Source: Borrelia turcica IST7
GTDB lineage: Bacteria; Spirochaetota; Spirochaetia; Borreliales; Borreliaceae
Direction of reading: 5' to 3'
Assembly (NCBI RefSeq): GCF_003606285.1
Contig: NZ_CP028884.1
Coordinates: forward strand, 124,001-188,000
DNA: 64,000 nucleotides
Shown: positions 10,210 to 21,200 of the stretch, one piece after another
Position numbering within the stretch: position 1 is the first letter of the stretch
How the letters are laid out: every line of letters begins with the position of its first letter
Translations under genes and position numbers: made by a program
Notes under the pieces: generated by a model
Databases searched by the model: none
What the model was told of the DNA's origin: nothing
The model's input: only the letters and a program-made list of their open reading frames with translations

Positions 10210-11154
10210 CTAATTTACATATTGCTGATATATTCCTATATCTATTTCTTTAATATAAGATAAAATTTCATCAATTCGAGCCCGATCTTCTTTTATCCTC
10301 ACGTAATGATCAATCAGCCAAAAATACTTATTAATAAGTCTTGGAAGCAATATGCTCTCATTTATTGACCTATATGACTTTGCTTTAAGTTCATTGCGCA
10401 AACTATAAACAGACTGTTTCAAATGTCCAAGTTCAATAGGTCTTAATTCTCTTTTTATATTAAAAACACCATTCAATGTCCCATAAACAGGTATCCATTC
10501 CTTAATAAGAGTATCGGATACATTTCTCTCGCCCTTAATAGCTTCTATTAATTTAAGTATCATCTCAGATTCAAGCGCATCTATATCTATCTTTTGAGGA
10601 TTAATAAAAAAAGCTTCTCTAAACAATACTTTAGCTTCCTTAATCTCATCAATAAGAGCATAAGAATCTGCAAGCTCAGCCACCACATCTGAATTTTCTT
10701 TAGCGTCTCCTAGTATTTGCAAAAAAACGGCTATAGCTTTCTCATAATTGCCCATCCCCTTGTAAGATTTAGCAATCTTTATTAAAATGTCTAAATTTTC
10801 TGGTTGTAATTTATATATATTTTTATATATTTCTAGGCACAACTGAAATACAAAATACTTAATTGAATTACGCCCTTGAATAAAATCAAAATTCATTTTC
10901 TTTAAATATCTTCTTGCAAAATTGTTCCATTCCCTTATTAAAAACTCAGCTTTCTCATAATCCTTACCTATTCTATCAAGGCTTTCAACCTGACCATTCC
11001 AATATACAGAACTTTTTAGAGCTGTTAAAATTTCAATATTATCAAAATCAAGAGAATGTGCTTCTTCCGATTTCATCAAAGCTACCTTAAAGTCACCTTT
11101 TCTGAAGTTTAAGTAAATCTCCTTAATTAATTCCGTGATTTTTTCTGATGACAC
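10210..11154 (-). CDS. TPR-containing cytoplasmic protein
   Basis: The 314-residue protein has no signal peptide and contains tetratricopeptide-like repeats, clearest at residues about 115-190 (LDILIKIAKSYKGMGNYEKAI; VAELADSYALIDEIKEAKVLF). The start is a GTG at 11154; the ATG two bases upstream is in another frame. A GGTAGGA sequence lies 2 nt before it, closer than usual, so the exact start is uncertain. It directly precedes greA, whose own N-terminal part is TPR-like, so a shared partner is conceivable but unproven. Confidence 0.7.
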   Translation of the reverse strand: MSSEKITELIKEIYLNFRKGDFKVALMKSEEAHSLDFDNIEILTALKSSVYWNGQVESLDRIGKDYEKAEFLIREWNNFARRYLKKMNFDFIQGRNSIKYFVFQLCLEIYKNIYKLQPENLDILIKIAKSYKGMGNYEKAIAVFLQILGDAKENSDVVAELADSYALIDEIKEAKVLFREAFFINPQKIDIDALESEMILKLIEAIKGERNVSDTLIKEWIPVYGTLNGVFNIKRELRPIELGHLKQSVYSLRNELKAKSYRSINESILLPRLINKYFWLIDHYVRIKEDRARIDEILSYIKEIDIGIYQQYVN

Positions 11155-11336
11155 ATTCCTACCACTTTATAATTTACATAAATCCCAAAAGAACTTATGT
11201 AAATTATAACATTAATCAACCTTTAGTCAAACCTGCCTTTTTTAAACAAAACACAATATTTTATTTATTATTTTTTTAAGATAAAATCTATATGTAATGA
11301 TATTAAAAATAAAATCATGAGGGTAACTTCTACTTT

Positions 11337-12467
11337 ATGAAACCTAATAAAATTATTAATAAATCTATTTACTATTACAACTCTCATAAATATTCAGAAG
11401 TAGTCAAGCTCTTAGAAAAGGAAATATTCTTATATAAAAATTACTACTTTTATCATTATATTTTAGGAATGGCTTATCTTAAAATGGGCAATTTAACAAA
11501 CGCCCATACATATCTAAAGAAGGCCTATACTTTAAATCCAACAGAACCAGATGTCAAGCAATCAATTGCAATACTATTAGTAGCTCAAGGTAAAGAAGAT
11601 AAGGCCATACGGATATGGCTTAAAATGATAGAAGAAAATCAAGAGATAAAACGGTCAGAACTTTCTTTAGAAACTATCAGAAAGAATCCAATTCAAGGAA
11701 CATTATTTTTTAACAAAAAAAAAACATACGATAAACTATTTCCAGAAATAAAAGCAAAAACAGGAGAAAATTTATTTAACTCAATAAGAATAGTATTAAC
11801 AACAGTAGGTCTTATATCCTTAGTGTTAGTAATATTCTTATTTATAAATTCCAAAGAAATAATTACATTGCAATTCAGCTCAAAATCAAAAAATAAAAAA
11901 GCTATCAACAATATCACAGCATACATTGACGACATTAAAATAAACGACAAAGAAAAGATCGAAAACGATGAAGGACAATTTGTATTCATACTAACTGAAA
12001 CTGAAATTAAAAATTCATTTCAAAAAATAAAAAATCACCTAAAGGAAAATAAAGATAACTTTGCAAGAATTGAAATAAATAAAATACTAAATTCAAACGC
12101 ATCAGAATCAATTAAACTAAAAGCTAAAAATCTTGCTAGTTTTATCTCAAGGCCAGATTTTATTACATTTGACGATTATTTAGATTTAAAAAAAATTAAA
12201 CAAACTCCATTAATTTATTCAAACGCATATGTAAAATGGGAAGGGATTGTAAATAATATTGAGAAAAAAGACAACATAATTTATTTTGACTTTTATGTAG
12301 GGTATAATAAAAATGCTCTTGAAGGTATCATCACAACAAAAACAACTTTTGATATTGACATTGATTTTAAAGACTCAGTCGAAATTCTTGGACAAATAGA
12401 TTACACTAAAGGAAAACTTACCTTAAATGCAATTACAATTCGAACAATAGAGAAGACAAAAAGTTAA
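11337..12467 (+). CDS. TPR membrane protein, unknown
   Basis: This 376-residue protein has N-terminal TPR motifs (about residues 38-105, including YILGMAYLKMGNLTNAHTYLKKAYTLNP), one membrane span (about 153-173, LTTVGLISLVLVIFLFIN) and a C-terminal soluble domain of about 200 residues with beta-strand character near its end. The TPR part would face the cytoplasm if the single span is N-in. A GAGGG ribosome binding site lies about 13 nt before the ATG. It is transcribed divergently from the TPR-greA-recA run and convergently with hisS. The function is unknown. Confidence 0.75.
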   Translation: MKPNKIINKSIYYYNSHKYSEVVKLLEKEIFLYKNYYFYHYILGMAYLKMGNLTNAHTYLKKAYTLNPTEPDVKQSIAILLVAQGKEDKAIRIWLKMIEENQEIKRSELSLETIRKNPIQGTLFFNKKKTYDKLFPEIKAKTGENLFNSIRIVLTTVGLISLVLVIFLFINSKEIITLQFSSKSKNKKAINNITAYIDDIKINDKEKIENDEGQFVFILTETEIKNSFQKIKNHLKENKDNFARIEINKILNSNASESIKLKAKNLASFISRPDFITFDDYLDLKKIKQTPLIYSNAYVKWEGIVNNIEKKDNIIYFDFYVGYNKNALEGIITTKTTFDIDIDFKDSVEILGQIDYTKGKLTLNAITIRTIEKTKS

Positions 12468-12510
12468 TTTTTTATGCTACTTTATTAAAACAAACTTAAA
12501 TTCTTTTAAA

Positions 12511-13881
12511 TTAAAAAGGTGTGCATAAAAATTTATCATTCCCCTTAATAATTTTTATAGCCTCACTGAAAGATAATAACAGTTCTTCCTTTTTAGTTAA
12601 ATCTCTTACTCTCATTTTATCTTCTCTATACTCTTCTTGACCAACAAAAACTAAAAACCTTATATCCTTATTAAGAGCATATTCAATTTGTTCCTTAATA
12701 TTTTTGCCCTCTTTGCTTCTTGGGTACACCTCACAAGCAATATTATTCACCTTAGAATAATCATGTCTTCTAAACCTATCCGCAAGTTTATAGTAATAAT
12801 TTTCTAAACTACTCTCTATATTAACAATCAATACTCTAGAACTAGCTTTAATAACAAACAGTTTGATATAACTAAATTTTTCATGCTCAATTATATCTTT
12901 AATCCTATCAACTCCAAAAGAACCCCCTACGCCTGAAACCTTTTGCAAAGAACTAGAAAATGATGAAATTAAATTATCATATCTTCCACCACTACAAATA
13001 CTTCCCATATTAATCCCCAACATCTCAGCTTCAAATACAAGACCAGTATAATAATCAAGCCCGCGTACTATTTTAAGATTAAAATTAAAAGAATATTGAA
13101 TCCCTAGTGAACTAAGACGCACAAAAACATTCTCAATTCTCTTAATGGCATCATTATCCCCTAAAATATTTCTTAAAGCTTCCATTTTATCCCAAAAAGT
13201 TCCTTGCAAGGTTATAAATTCTAATATCAAATTAACATGATCTTCACTTAGTTCTGTAAGCAAACTTTTCTTGACATTTTCAATTCCAATTTTATCCAAC
13301 TTATCCACATTTCTTAAAATAAAGATACTTTTATCCTTTAGTCCTAACTTATCAATATAAGAATTCAATATTCCAATATGAGAAAAATGTATAATAAACT
13401 TTCTATCAATACCTTCTATAAAATTTAAAAAAACCTCCTCAAGTCCACAATAAACAATAGATAAAATTTCAGCATCATTTTGAAAAGTGTCCTCACCTAC
13501 TATATCAAAATCAAATTGCATAAATTCTCTATATCTGCCCTTCTGAGTATTCTCACCCCTAAACACCTTTCCTATCTGAAATCTCTTAAAAGGAAACTTA
13601 AGTTTAGACCTATTAGTAGTAATAAATCTTGCAAAAGGAACCGTTAAGTCAAAACGCATAGAAACATCTCTATCACCATTATCTTTAAATCTATAAGTTT
13701 GCTTTTCTACCTCATCTCCACCTTTTCTAAAAAGAAATTCAGAATATTCAAGAATGGGGGTATCTATTAAATCAAAATTATATGACATAAGAACACTATA
13801 TATTTGCTTTATCACATGAGTACGTATTAACGCTTCCTTTGGTAAATAATCTTTAAATCCTTTTAAAGTTCTAACATCCAC
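12511..13881 (-). CDS. hisS: Histidyl-tRNA synthetase
   Basis: The 456-residue class II synthetase charges tRNA-His. It starts TLKGFKDYLP and has the class II motif 2 around GRYREFMQFDFDIVGED, the HisRS signatures GLDYYTGLVFEA and CSGGRYDNLI, and a C-terminal anticodon-binding domain. The start codon is GTG (13881), with a GAGG sequence about 10 nt upstream; the encoded N-terminus matches the family. It stands alone on the minus strand between two plus-strand genes. Confidence 0.96.
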   Translation of the reverse strand: MDVRTLKGFKDYLPKEALIRTHVIKQIYSVLMSYNFDLIDTPILEYSEFLFRKGGDEVEKQTYRFKDNGDRDVSMRFDLTVPFARFITTNRSKLKFPFKRFQIGKVFRGENTQKGRYREFMQFDFDIVGEDTFQNDAEILSIVYCGLEEVFLNFIEGIDRKFIIHFSHIGILNSYIDKLGLKDKSIFILRNVDKLDKIGIENVKKSLLTELSEDHVNLILEFITLQGTFWDKMEALRNILGDNDAIKRIENVFVRLSSLGIQYSFNFNLKIVRGLDYYTGLVFEAEMLGINMGSICSGGRYDNLISSFSSSLQKVSGVGGSFGVDRIKDIIEHEKFSYIKLFVIKASSRVLIVNIESSLENYYYKLADRFRRHDYSKVNNIACEVYPRSKEGKNIKEQIEYALNKDIRFLVFVGQEEYREDKMRVRDLTKKEELLLSFSEAIKIIKGNDKFLCTPF

Positions 13882-14013
13882 TATATTTAAACCTCTATCA
13901 ATTTCAAATTTAATCTTTTCATAATATAATATTATAAATACTAGAAAAACTTAACATTTAAATTCTTAACAACTAAATGTTTATTATATGCAAGGAGTTG
14001 CTAACAATATTTA

Positions 14014-15891
14014 ATGTCTAAAAATTCTACTAGCAAATCAAGATTAAATATAGTTCTTATAACTTTCTTAATAATCACAATAATACCAATTTATAAATAT
14101 TTTATTCTAATGTCTTTTAAAAACACCACTTATTTCTCTCAAAATATAAACAATACTTCAAAAAGAGGAATCATTTATGATAGAAATGGCAAAGTAATGG
14201 CCTTTTCCTCACAATCATATTCAGTTGGAACGGATATAAATAGAATAAAAGATATTGTAAATATCTCAGAAACTCTTGGCGCAATTCTTAAAATTGAACC
14301 TAAAATACTTAAAAAAGAATTATCCGAAAAAAAAGGATTCATGTACATAAAAAGAAAAGTAACAAGAGAAGAATCTGATTTAATTAAAAGAATTCAATCA
14401 GAAGGAAGATTAAAAGAAATTACTCTTTACCCAGACTATACAAGAATTTATCCTTTCAGAGAGCTAGCAAGTAATATTACAGGATTTGTAGGAACTGACA
14501 ATATTGGACTTAACGGGATTGAATTATCTCTAAATAGTACACTAAACGAAGACCTCACCAAACAACAATCTATAAACGAATATTTAAGTACAAACAATAT
14601 ATACCTGACAATAGACATAGATTTACAAAGAAGCATAAATCAAATAGCTAAAAAATACTTTAAAGAGAATAATCCTGAAAGTATGATTACTATGGTAATG
14701 GATGCTAAGAATGGAGATATTCTATCTATGCTTCAATTTCCACAATATGATGCCAATTATTATTCAAAATATCCTAAAGACATATGGAATAATTTTGCCT
14801 CTTCTTTAACTTATGAACCTGGAAGTATTAATAAAATTTTTACAGTTGCAATTATATTAGACAGTGGGCAACTAAAACTAAATGAAAAATTTTTAGATAA
14901 CGGCATATATCAAAAAAAATTTAAATCGGGGGAGGTAATCACAATAAAAACCTTAAATCCCCCCTATGGGTATATTGATTCTAGTGGAATTTTAATTCAC
15001 TCATCAAATGTAGGAATAGCTCACATTACAGACAAAGTAAGTAATGAATATTTTTATACAAAGCTTCTCGATTTTGGATTTGGTGAAAGAGTTGGCTTTC
15101 CTTTTCCCGGAGAAACAAAAGGACTTTTAAAACACTACTCTAAATGGTCAGGAAGAAGCAAACCCACAATCGGATTTGGACAAGAGATAGGAGTATCAGC
15201 TATTCAAATCCTGCAAGCTGCTAGCATACTAAGCAATAATGGAATTATGATAAAACCCAAAATCATAAAAAAAATCAGTAATGAAATGGAAGATACAATT
15301 CAAGAATTTCAAAAAGAAGAAACGAGAAAAGTAATCTCTAGTCGTACAGCACAAGAAGTTTTAAAAATGATGAGAGAAGTTGTAAATAAAGGTGGAATAC
15401 CAAGACTTAAGATAAAAAATCTAAATATCTCAGCAAAAAGTGGAACTTCACAAGTCATTGATCAAGCCACTGGAAAATATTCAGAAGAAGACTATACCTC
15501 ATCAATATTAGTCATATATCCCACAGAAGAACCACAATACATTATATATATTGTATACAGATATCCTAAAAAGATAATATATGGTACAAGAATCGCTGCA
15601 CCAATGGCAAAAGAAATAATAGAATTAATTGAATATCGCAACAATAAAGATAAATATAATAAAATTAAATTTCCCTCAAAAATTAGTTTACCAAAACCCA
15701 CAATAAAATATGACAAAACAGAATATCTACCAAACCTTATAGGAATTTCTAAAAGAGATTTAATGAAAATACTAAAAAACTATACAAATATAAAAATAAA
15801 GGTAAAAGGAAATGGTTTTGTGTATAAACAATCACACTCCCCTAATACAAAACTAGAAGATATAGATAATCTTGAAATAAATCTCAAATAA
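14014..15891 (+). CDS. Class B penicillin-binding protein with PASTA
   Basis: This 625-residue inner-membrane transpeptidase cross-links peptidoglycan. It has one membrane anchor (about 11-33), a PBP dimerisation domain, and a transpeptidase domain with all three active-site motifs: SINK (serine near residue 273, within YEPGSINK), SSN in HSSNVG, and KSGTS near residue 474, where KTG would be more usual. The last ~60 residues (from YLPNLIGIS) form a PASTA domain. This layout fits FtsI/PBP3-type septal enzymes. An AAGGAG lies 16 nt before the ATG, unusually far, and an in-frame stop at 14002-14004 rules out an earlier start. Its stop almost abuts that of the convergent acyl-CoA synthetase gene. 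Confidence 0.9.
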   Translation: MSKNSTSKSRLNIVLITFLIITIIPIYKYFILMSFKNTTYFSQNINNTSKRGIIYDRNGKVMAFSSQSYSVGTDINRIKDIVNISETLGAILKIEPKILKKELSEKKGFMYIKRKVTREESDLIKRIQSEGRLKEITLYPDYTRIYPFRELASNITGFVGTDNIGLNGIELSLNSTLNEDLTKQQSINEYLSTNNIYLTIDIDLQRSINQIAKKYFKENNPESMITMVMDAKNGDILSMLQFPQYDANYYSKYPKDIWNNFASSLTYEPGSINKIFTVAIILDSGQLKLNEKFLDNGIYQKKFKSGEVITIKTLNPPYGYIDSSGILIHSSNVGIAHITDKVSNEYFYTKLLDFGFGERVGFPFPGETKGLLKHYSKWSGRSKPTIGFGQEIGVSAIQILQAASILSNNGIMIKPKIIKKISNEMEDTIQEFQKEETRKVISSRTAQEVLKMMREVVNKGGIPRLKIKNLNISAKSGTSQVIDQATGKYSEEDYTSSILVIYPTEEPQYIIYIVYRYPKKIIYGTRIAAPMAKEIIELIEYRNNKDKYNKIKFPSKISLPKPTIKYDKTEYLPNLIGISKRDLMKILKNYTNIKIKVKGNGFVYKQSHSPNTKLEDIDNLEINLK

Positions 15892-15892
15892 A

Positions 15893-17785
15893 TTAAGAAA
15901 ACAAATTTTTTATTTCATTCCTATAAAGATTTAAAATATAATTACGCTTAACATCCATCTTAATTGACATCTCTTTACCCACCTCAAATGGCTTTTCTAA
16001 AAGAGTGAATTTTAATATCTGTTCAAAAGGCTTAAATCCATTGGCTTTATTAATAAGCTTTTTTATCTCGTCATTAATAGCCTTAAGCACAACATTATTA
16101 GCAATAATTTGACGCCTATTGTCATAATCAAGAATCTTCTGACCCATACTTTCCAAATATTTATTTATCTCTTCAAAATTAGGAAGAATTAATGCTCCTA
16201 AAAATTTTTGGTCTTGTCCCACAACAACAGCCTTTTCTATTAATAAAGACTCTTCAAGTTTAACTTCAATTGGAGCAGGCTCAATATTCTCTCCATTATT
16301 TAACACAATAGTATCTTTTTCTCTTCCAATAACCTGAACAACATCATCCTTTGATAACTTAACAATATCGCCCGTATTTAAAAATCCATCAGAACCAATA
16401 ACTTGCCTTGTAGCCTCCTCGTCTTGATAATATCCAAGCATAATTTGAGGGCCCTTAACAAATAAAATACCCTTACCTGGTTTCTTAAGTTTATTACCAT
16501 CCTCATCTCTAATCTCAGCAATAGTTCCAGGCAATATTTTACCACAAGTTCCAAGTATTGTTTTCCCATGCTCATTAGATGCAACACCAGGAGATGCTTC
16601 TGTTAACCCATAAGCATTAGCAAGCTCAATCCCAATTGAATTAAAAAATCTAACAACAGATAAAGACATGCTACCACCACCAGTAATGCCTACAACAAAA
16701 TTATTACCTAAAACTTTCTTTATCTTTTTAAAGATAATTGAATTACCCAAAATTTTAAGAGGAAATAAAATAATTAAACCCAATACTCCTAATATTTTTT
16801 TTATAGGTATTAATAAATTAAATCCATTATCAGGATATAGCCCCAAAGTTGTCCGATAACATATATCATTCAAACAAGCTACACTAACAAAAAATTTAAA
16901 TAATAACTTTGCTAAAAATGATTTCTTTGCAACTTCTTTATAAATATTTTGTCTTATTGCAATCCAAAGTCTAGGTACAGCAGCAATATAATGAGGATTA
17001 ATACTTTTAATATCATCAAGCATGTTTCTAGGTACAATACTTGAAAATAAACAAGTCATTCCTTTAAGAAAAATATTGTAAGAAAACGACCTCTGAAATG
17101 AATGCCAAATTGGCAAAATACACATAAATATTTGACCTTCGATAGTATTAATCATCCGACTAAAACTAGATACCTGGTAAAGAAAATTGGAGTGCGAAAG
17201 CATTACCCCTTTAGGATTTCCTGTAGTACCAGAAGTGTATATTATAGTCGCCATATCATGAATATTAACGCTATTTAAAGCCTTAATAATAGACTCATCT
17301 TTCCTTGTCTTATCTCCAATTGCAATACATTCTTTATAAGAATAAATCTTAAAGTCACTAAATTTCTCTCTATCTTTATCCGACAAATCATCAATAATAA
17401 TAATTATAGGCTTTACCTTAAACTTAACTTGAGAAATTAAATTAAGAAGATTCAAACTCTCAACTATTACTATATTGGACAAAACAGAATTAATAATTAC
17501 TTCAGCTTCAAAAAGGGTAACATCAGCCCCCTTAGGTACATCTACAGCCCCTAAAGATAAAATTGCAAAATCTATAACAGTCCATTCAATTCTATTCTCA
17601 GAGCAAATAAATACCTTATCCTGATATCCTAAATGCATCTCTTGTAAGAATGATGCAAATTTTAAAACATCATTTTTTAAATCTTTATAAGTAACCCTAA
17701 AGTAGCTCTTATTGCTCTTATATATTTGAGCAATCTCATCGCCACGCCTATCGGCAACTTCAAAAAATGTTTTTACTATTGACAT
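15893..17785 (-). CDS. Long-chain acyl-CoA synthetase (AMP-forming)
   Basis: The 630-residue enzyme belongs to the ANL superfamily and activates fatty acids to acyl-CoA via acyl-AMP. The P-loop-like motif YTSGTTGNPKG is at residues 183-193; later conserved elements are NAYGLTEASPG, GFLNTGDIVKL and GREKDTIVLNNGENIEP. Borrelia cannot make fatty acids, so this enzyme probably activates host-derived ones for phospholipid or glycolipid synthesis. It is a single-gene unit on the minus strand; the ATG has only a weak GAGTGAGA upstream. Confidence 0.92.
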   Translation of the reverse strand: MSIVKTFFEVADRRGDEIAQIYKSNKSYFRVTYKDLKNDVLKFASFLQEMHLGYQDKVFICSENRIEWTVIDFAILSLGAVDVPKGADVTLFEAEVIINSVLSNIVIVESLNLLNLISQVKFKVKPIIIIIDDLSDKDREKFSDFKIYSYKECIAIGDKTRKDESIIKALNSVNIHDMATIIYTSGTTGNPKGVMLSHSNFLYQVSSFSRMINTIEGQIFMCILPIWHSFQRSFSYNIFLKGMTCLFSSIVPRNMLDDIKSINPHYIAAVPRLWIAIRQNIYKEVAKKSFLAKLLFKFFVSVACLNDICYRTTLGLYPDNGFNLLIPIKKILGVLGLIILFPLKILGNSIIFKKIKKVLGNNFVVGITGGGSMSLSVVRFFNSIGIELANAYGLTEASPGVASNEHGKTILGTCGKILPGTIAEIRDEDGNKLKKPGKGILFVKGPQIMLGYYQDEEATRQVIGSDGFLNTGDIVKLSKDDVVQVIGREKDTIVLNNGENIEPAPIEVKLEESLLIEKAVVVGQDQKFLGALILPNFEEINKYLESMGQKILDYDNRRQIIANNVVLKAINDEIKKLINKANGFKPFEQILKFTLLEKPFEVGKEMSIKMDVKRNYILNLYRNEIKNLFS

Positions 17786-17997
17786 ACAATCTCACTCAAC
17801 ACTCATAGTGTTATATTCTAAATTATACCATCTTAAATTATTAAATCACAACTTCATTTTTGAACCATTTTGTAACATAGAATGATACCATATAAAATAA
17901 TCATTATTAACAATTTCGGACAAAAAAAGACAATAAATTTAATAAAAGCTAGTACATATTATTTTTAAAATCTACTCATTACAAAAATACCAAGATA

Positions 17998-18288
17998 TCA
18001 ACCCAGGACAAAAATCCTAATTCCTTCTGTAGGATATTCTTTATCCAACATCTCCACGGCAACTTTTAATCTTTCCATAACAATTAAGTTATCAGTATAA
18101 ACTATAAGAATAAAATTCTCCTCAGGCCAAACTCCATTGGCCTGTTTTTCACCCTTTCTTCCTTTCCCATGAACATTATATATCTTAGAGTAATATATAG
18201 GCTCACCTAAATCTTTTTCTATTTCATGCATACATTCATAAAGATCATGCTCTAAAGATAAGTTGGAAATTATTTCTACTCTATACAC
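17998..18288 (-). CDS. PII-like transporter-associated protein
   Basis: The 96-residue protein has the beta-alpha-beta-beta-alpha-beta pattern of PII-like trimers (MYRVEIISN strand, a flexible loop with VHGKGRKGEKQANG, FILIVYTD strand, C-terminal IRIFVLG). It resembles the PG0541 family of PII homologues encoded next to RND or other transporters. The start is GTG at 18288, with TAGGAG overlapping the besB stop region. It is the last gene of the besC-besA-besB run, only 11 bp after besB. I infer that it senses a small ligand or nucleotide and modulates the pump; no experimental support is known to me. Confidence 0.65.
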   Translation of the reverse strand: MYRVEIISNLSLEHDLYECMHEIEKDLGEPIYYSKIYNVHGKGRKGEKQANGVWPEENFILIVYTDNLIVMERLKVAVEMLDKEYPTEGIRIFVLG

Positions 18289-18299
18289 AAAAACTCCTA

Positions 18300-21200
18300 C
18301 TAATCCTCATCATCTTCAATAAAAAAATTATTAAGATTGTCATTGGCCTTATTATTCTTAACATCACTAGTGTTTACCTCATTCTTCTGTGAAGAATTCT
18401 TACTAGCAAATTTTAATGATTTTGAAAAGATGAAATTTTTTATAGATATTTTAGAAAAAATTTCAAAAATCATAGGAATAAAAAGTAAAGTAAGAAATGT
18501 ACTGGCTGTCATTCCACCAATAAAGGTAATAGCAATAGGTTTTACAAGAGCACCTCCACTAGATTCTGAGAATGCAATGGGAATAAGCCCTATTATTGAT
18601 GTTAATGCAGACATTAAAATGGGTCTAAACCTAGATCTTCCACCCTCAAGTACTGCCTCTCTGAGGATAAAACCCCTCTTAACTAATAAATTAATATAAT
18701 CTACTAACACAATACCAGTATTAACAACAACTCCAACAAGCATAAGCATACCAATACCTGTAAAAACAGAAATATCCTCTCTTGTTATAAAATGAATAAG
18801 TACAACACCCACTACAGTTAATGGAATTGTAAAAAAAATAATGAATGGCTTTAAAAGAGATTCAAATTGTGATGCCATTATTCCAAATACAAGTAAAATA
18901 GCCATAAAAATTATCGACTTAAATTGTTCCATATTCTTAGTAAATTCATTATACTCTCCTTTAAAATCAATCAATATGCCATCTCTTTGGGGAAATTTAT
19001 TAGTTACAAAATCCGTTACCTTTGATGTAATTAAAGCCAAATTTTCACCTGGAGGAATACCTGCTCCAAGACGAACTACTGAGGATTGATTTTCCCTAAA
19101 AAGAGCCCCAACTCCCTTTGTCTTCTTTAGCTTAGCTACTGAAGAAAGAGGAATTTTAACTCCCGATGTATTTTTAACAAAAATCTTATCTAAGTCCTTT
19201 AAGTTAGTAATGTCACGTCTATCAAGTCTAAGTAAAATATCATAATTTAAACCACTCTCAGTATATTTCCCTGCAGAAATTCCATCAATATTAGCCTTAA
19301 TCTCTCGTGAAAGAGTATTCATATTAATTCCATAAGAATAAACTTTGTCTCTATCTATGTCTATATCAATTTGAAGTTCTTCATCTTTTACATTAAGTAC
19401 AGGATTTACAAGCTTAGGAAATTCCTTCTTTAAAGCATTAACCAATAAGTTTCCATAATCCCTTGCGACCTCAAAATCAGAAGCAACAATCCTAATATCA
19501 ATGGGAGAACCTTGAAAAAATCCCCCTCCTCCCGTAGAAGCTTTAGTATTTAAATCAGGATAAAGCTCTCCAATACGATCATAAATTCTATATTTAAGAA
19601 TTTCCGGATCTGTAACAAATTTTTCACTTGTTTCTTCCTCTGAAAGTAATCTAAAATGAAAAATCACTTGATTTGAATACACTTCAGTAATGACACTCTT
19701 GTAAACCTTAATTTCGTCCTTCATAATTTCTAAAAATTTATCCGCATAAAATTTTGAACTCTCTAAATCTATCTTATTAGGGAACTGAAAATTAAAGCTA
19801 ATTTCAGGATACCTCACACTAGGCCCAGAAGATACATTTAAAAATACAAACGAAAATATACTTAAAATAAAACTAAAGATAATAATGAATGAAAAAATTA
19901 TTTTGTGAGACAAAACATATTTTAGCAACTTAACATAAAATACTTCTCCAACATAATAAACTCCATAAAAAAAATCATCAACTCTTTTAATAAATTTATT
20001 CTTGATAGGTTTTTGAAAAGTAGTATAAAGTCCAACATAATGAGTCGCAAGAATAGGAACTAAAAAAATTGCAACAAATAAAGAGGCTACTAAAGATATA
20101 ACAATAGTAAAAGCAAAATCTCTAACTATATCGGCAATAAACCCAACTTCAGACCTAAAAACAAGAACAGGAGCAAACACACAAATTGATGTTAAAGTTG
20201 AGGACACAATTGGAAGCATCATTTCTTGAGTTCCAAGAATCGCAGCTGGAATAAGTTTTGTTCCCTTCTGTCTATATTTATATATATTATCTATTACAGC
20301 AATAGAACAATCGACAAGCATACCAATACCCAAAGCAAGTCCTGAAAGACTTAACAAATTCAGTGAAATATTTGCAAAATACATTAAACAAAAGGTAATA
20401 ACCACAGCCAATGGTATTGAAATTCCAATAATAATTGTTGCCCTAAAGCTTCTTAAAAAGAAAAAAATAATACATACTGCAAGTAATGCCCCATAATAAG
20501 CTGAATCCTTCACAGAAGAAATAGAGTCTTTAATAAATTCAGAAGTATCTGATACAAGATCTAAAGATATATCTCTTGGAAGTGAACGCTTGATTTTATC
20601 AATTTCTGCATTCACTGTATTGGAAACTGTAATAGAATTTGCATCGCTATGCTTCTTCACCTCCAAAATAACAGAGGGCTTACCATTATAATAAGTATAA
20701 TTTTCTAATTCTTTAAAAGTATTCTTAATGTTTGCAATATCTTTAAGCGTTACCTGAACAAGAGAAGTATTACTTGAAGAATAAGTATTTGGGTTTCTAT
20801 AAGAAACAACTACATTTTCCAAATCACTAATTGAAGCAAATTTTCCAGACACTTGTGCCAAGTACTCTATTCCATTATCTATTATATTACCAGCCGACAT
20901 TTCAAAATTTTGAGAAGAAATTGCTGCTGCTATCTCTGACAAAGTAAGCCCATATGATTCTAGTTTATTTTGAGAAATTTCAATCAAAATATTTCTATCA
21001 CTACCACCCAAAACCTCTACAAGACCAACCCCATTAAGACTTTCTAATTTAGGCTTGACAATGCTAACGGCATATCTTCTAAGCTCTGAAACAGACCTAT
21101 CTGAATAAATAACAAATTTCAATACGGGTATATCACCTGAACGAAATCTCATAATCTTAGGTGAACTAGCTTCTTTGGGTAAAATATCTTTTAAGGATTC

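Noticed and set aside
18337-18699. 120-codon plus-strand ORF inside besB
   Set aside because: It mirrors the conserved C-terminus of the RND pump on the other strand and shows no recognisable domain.
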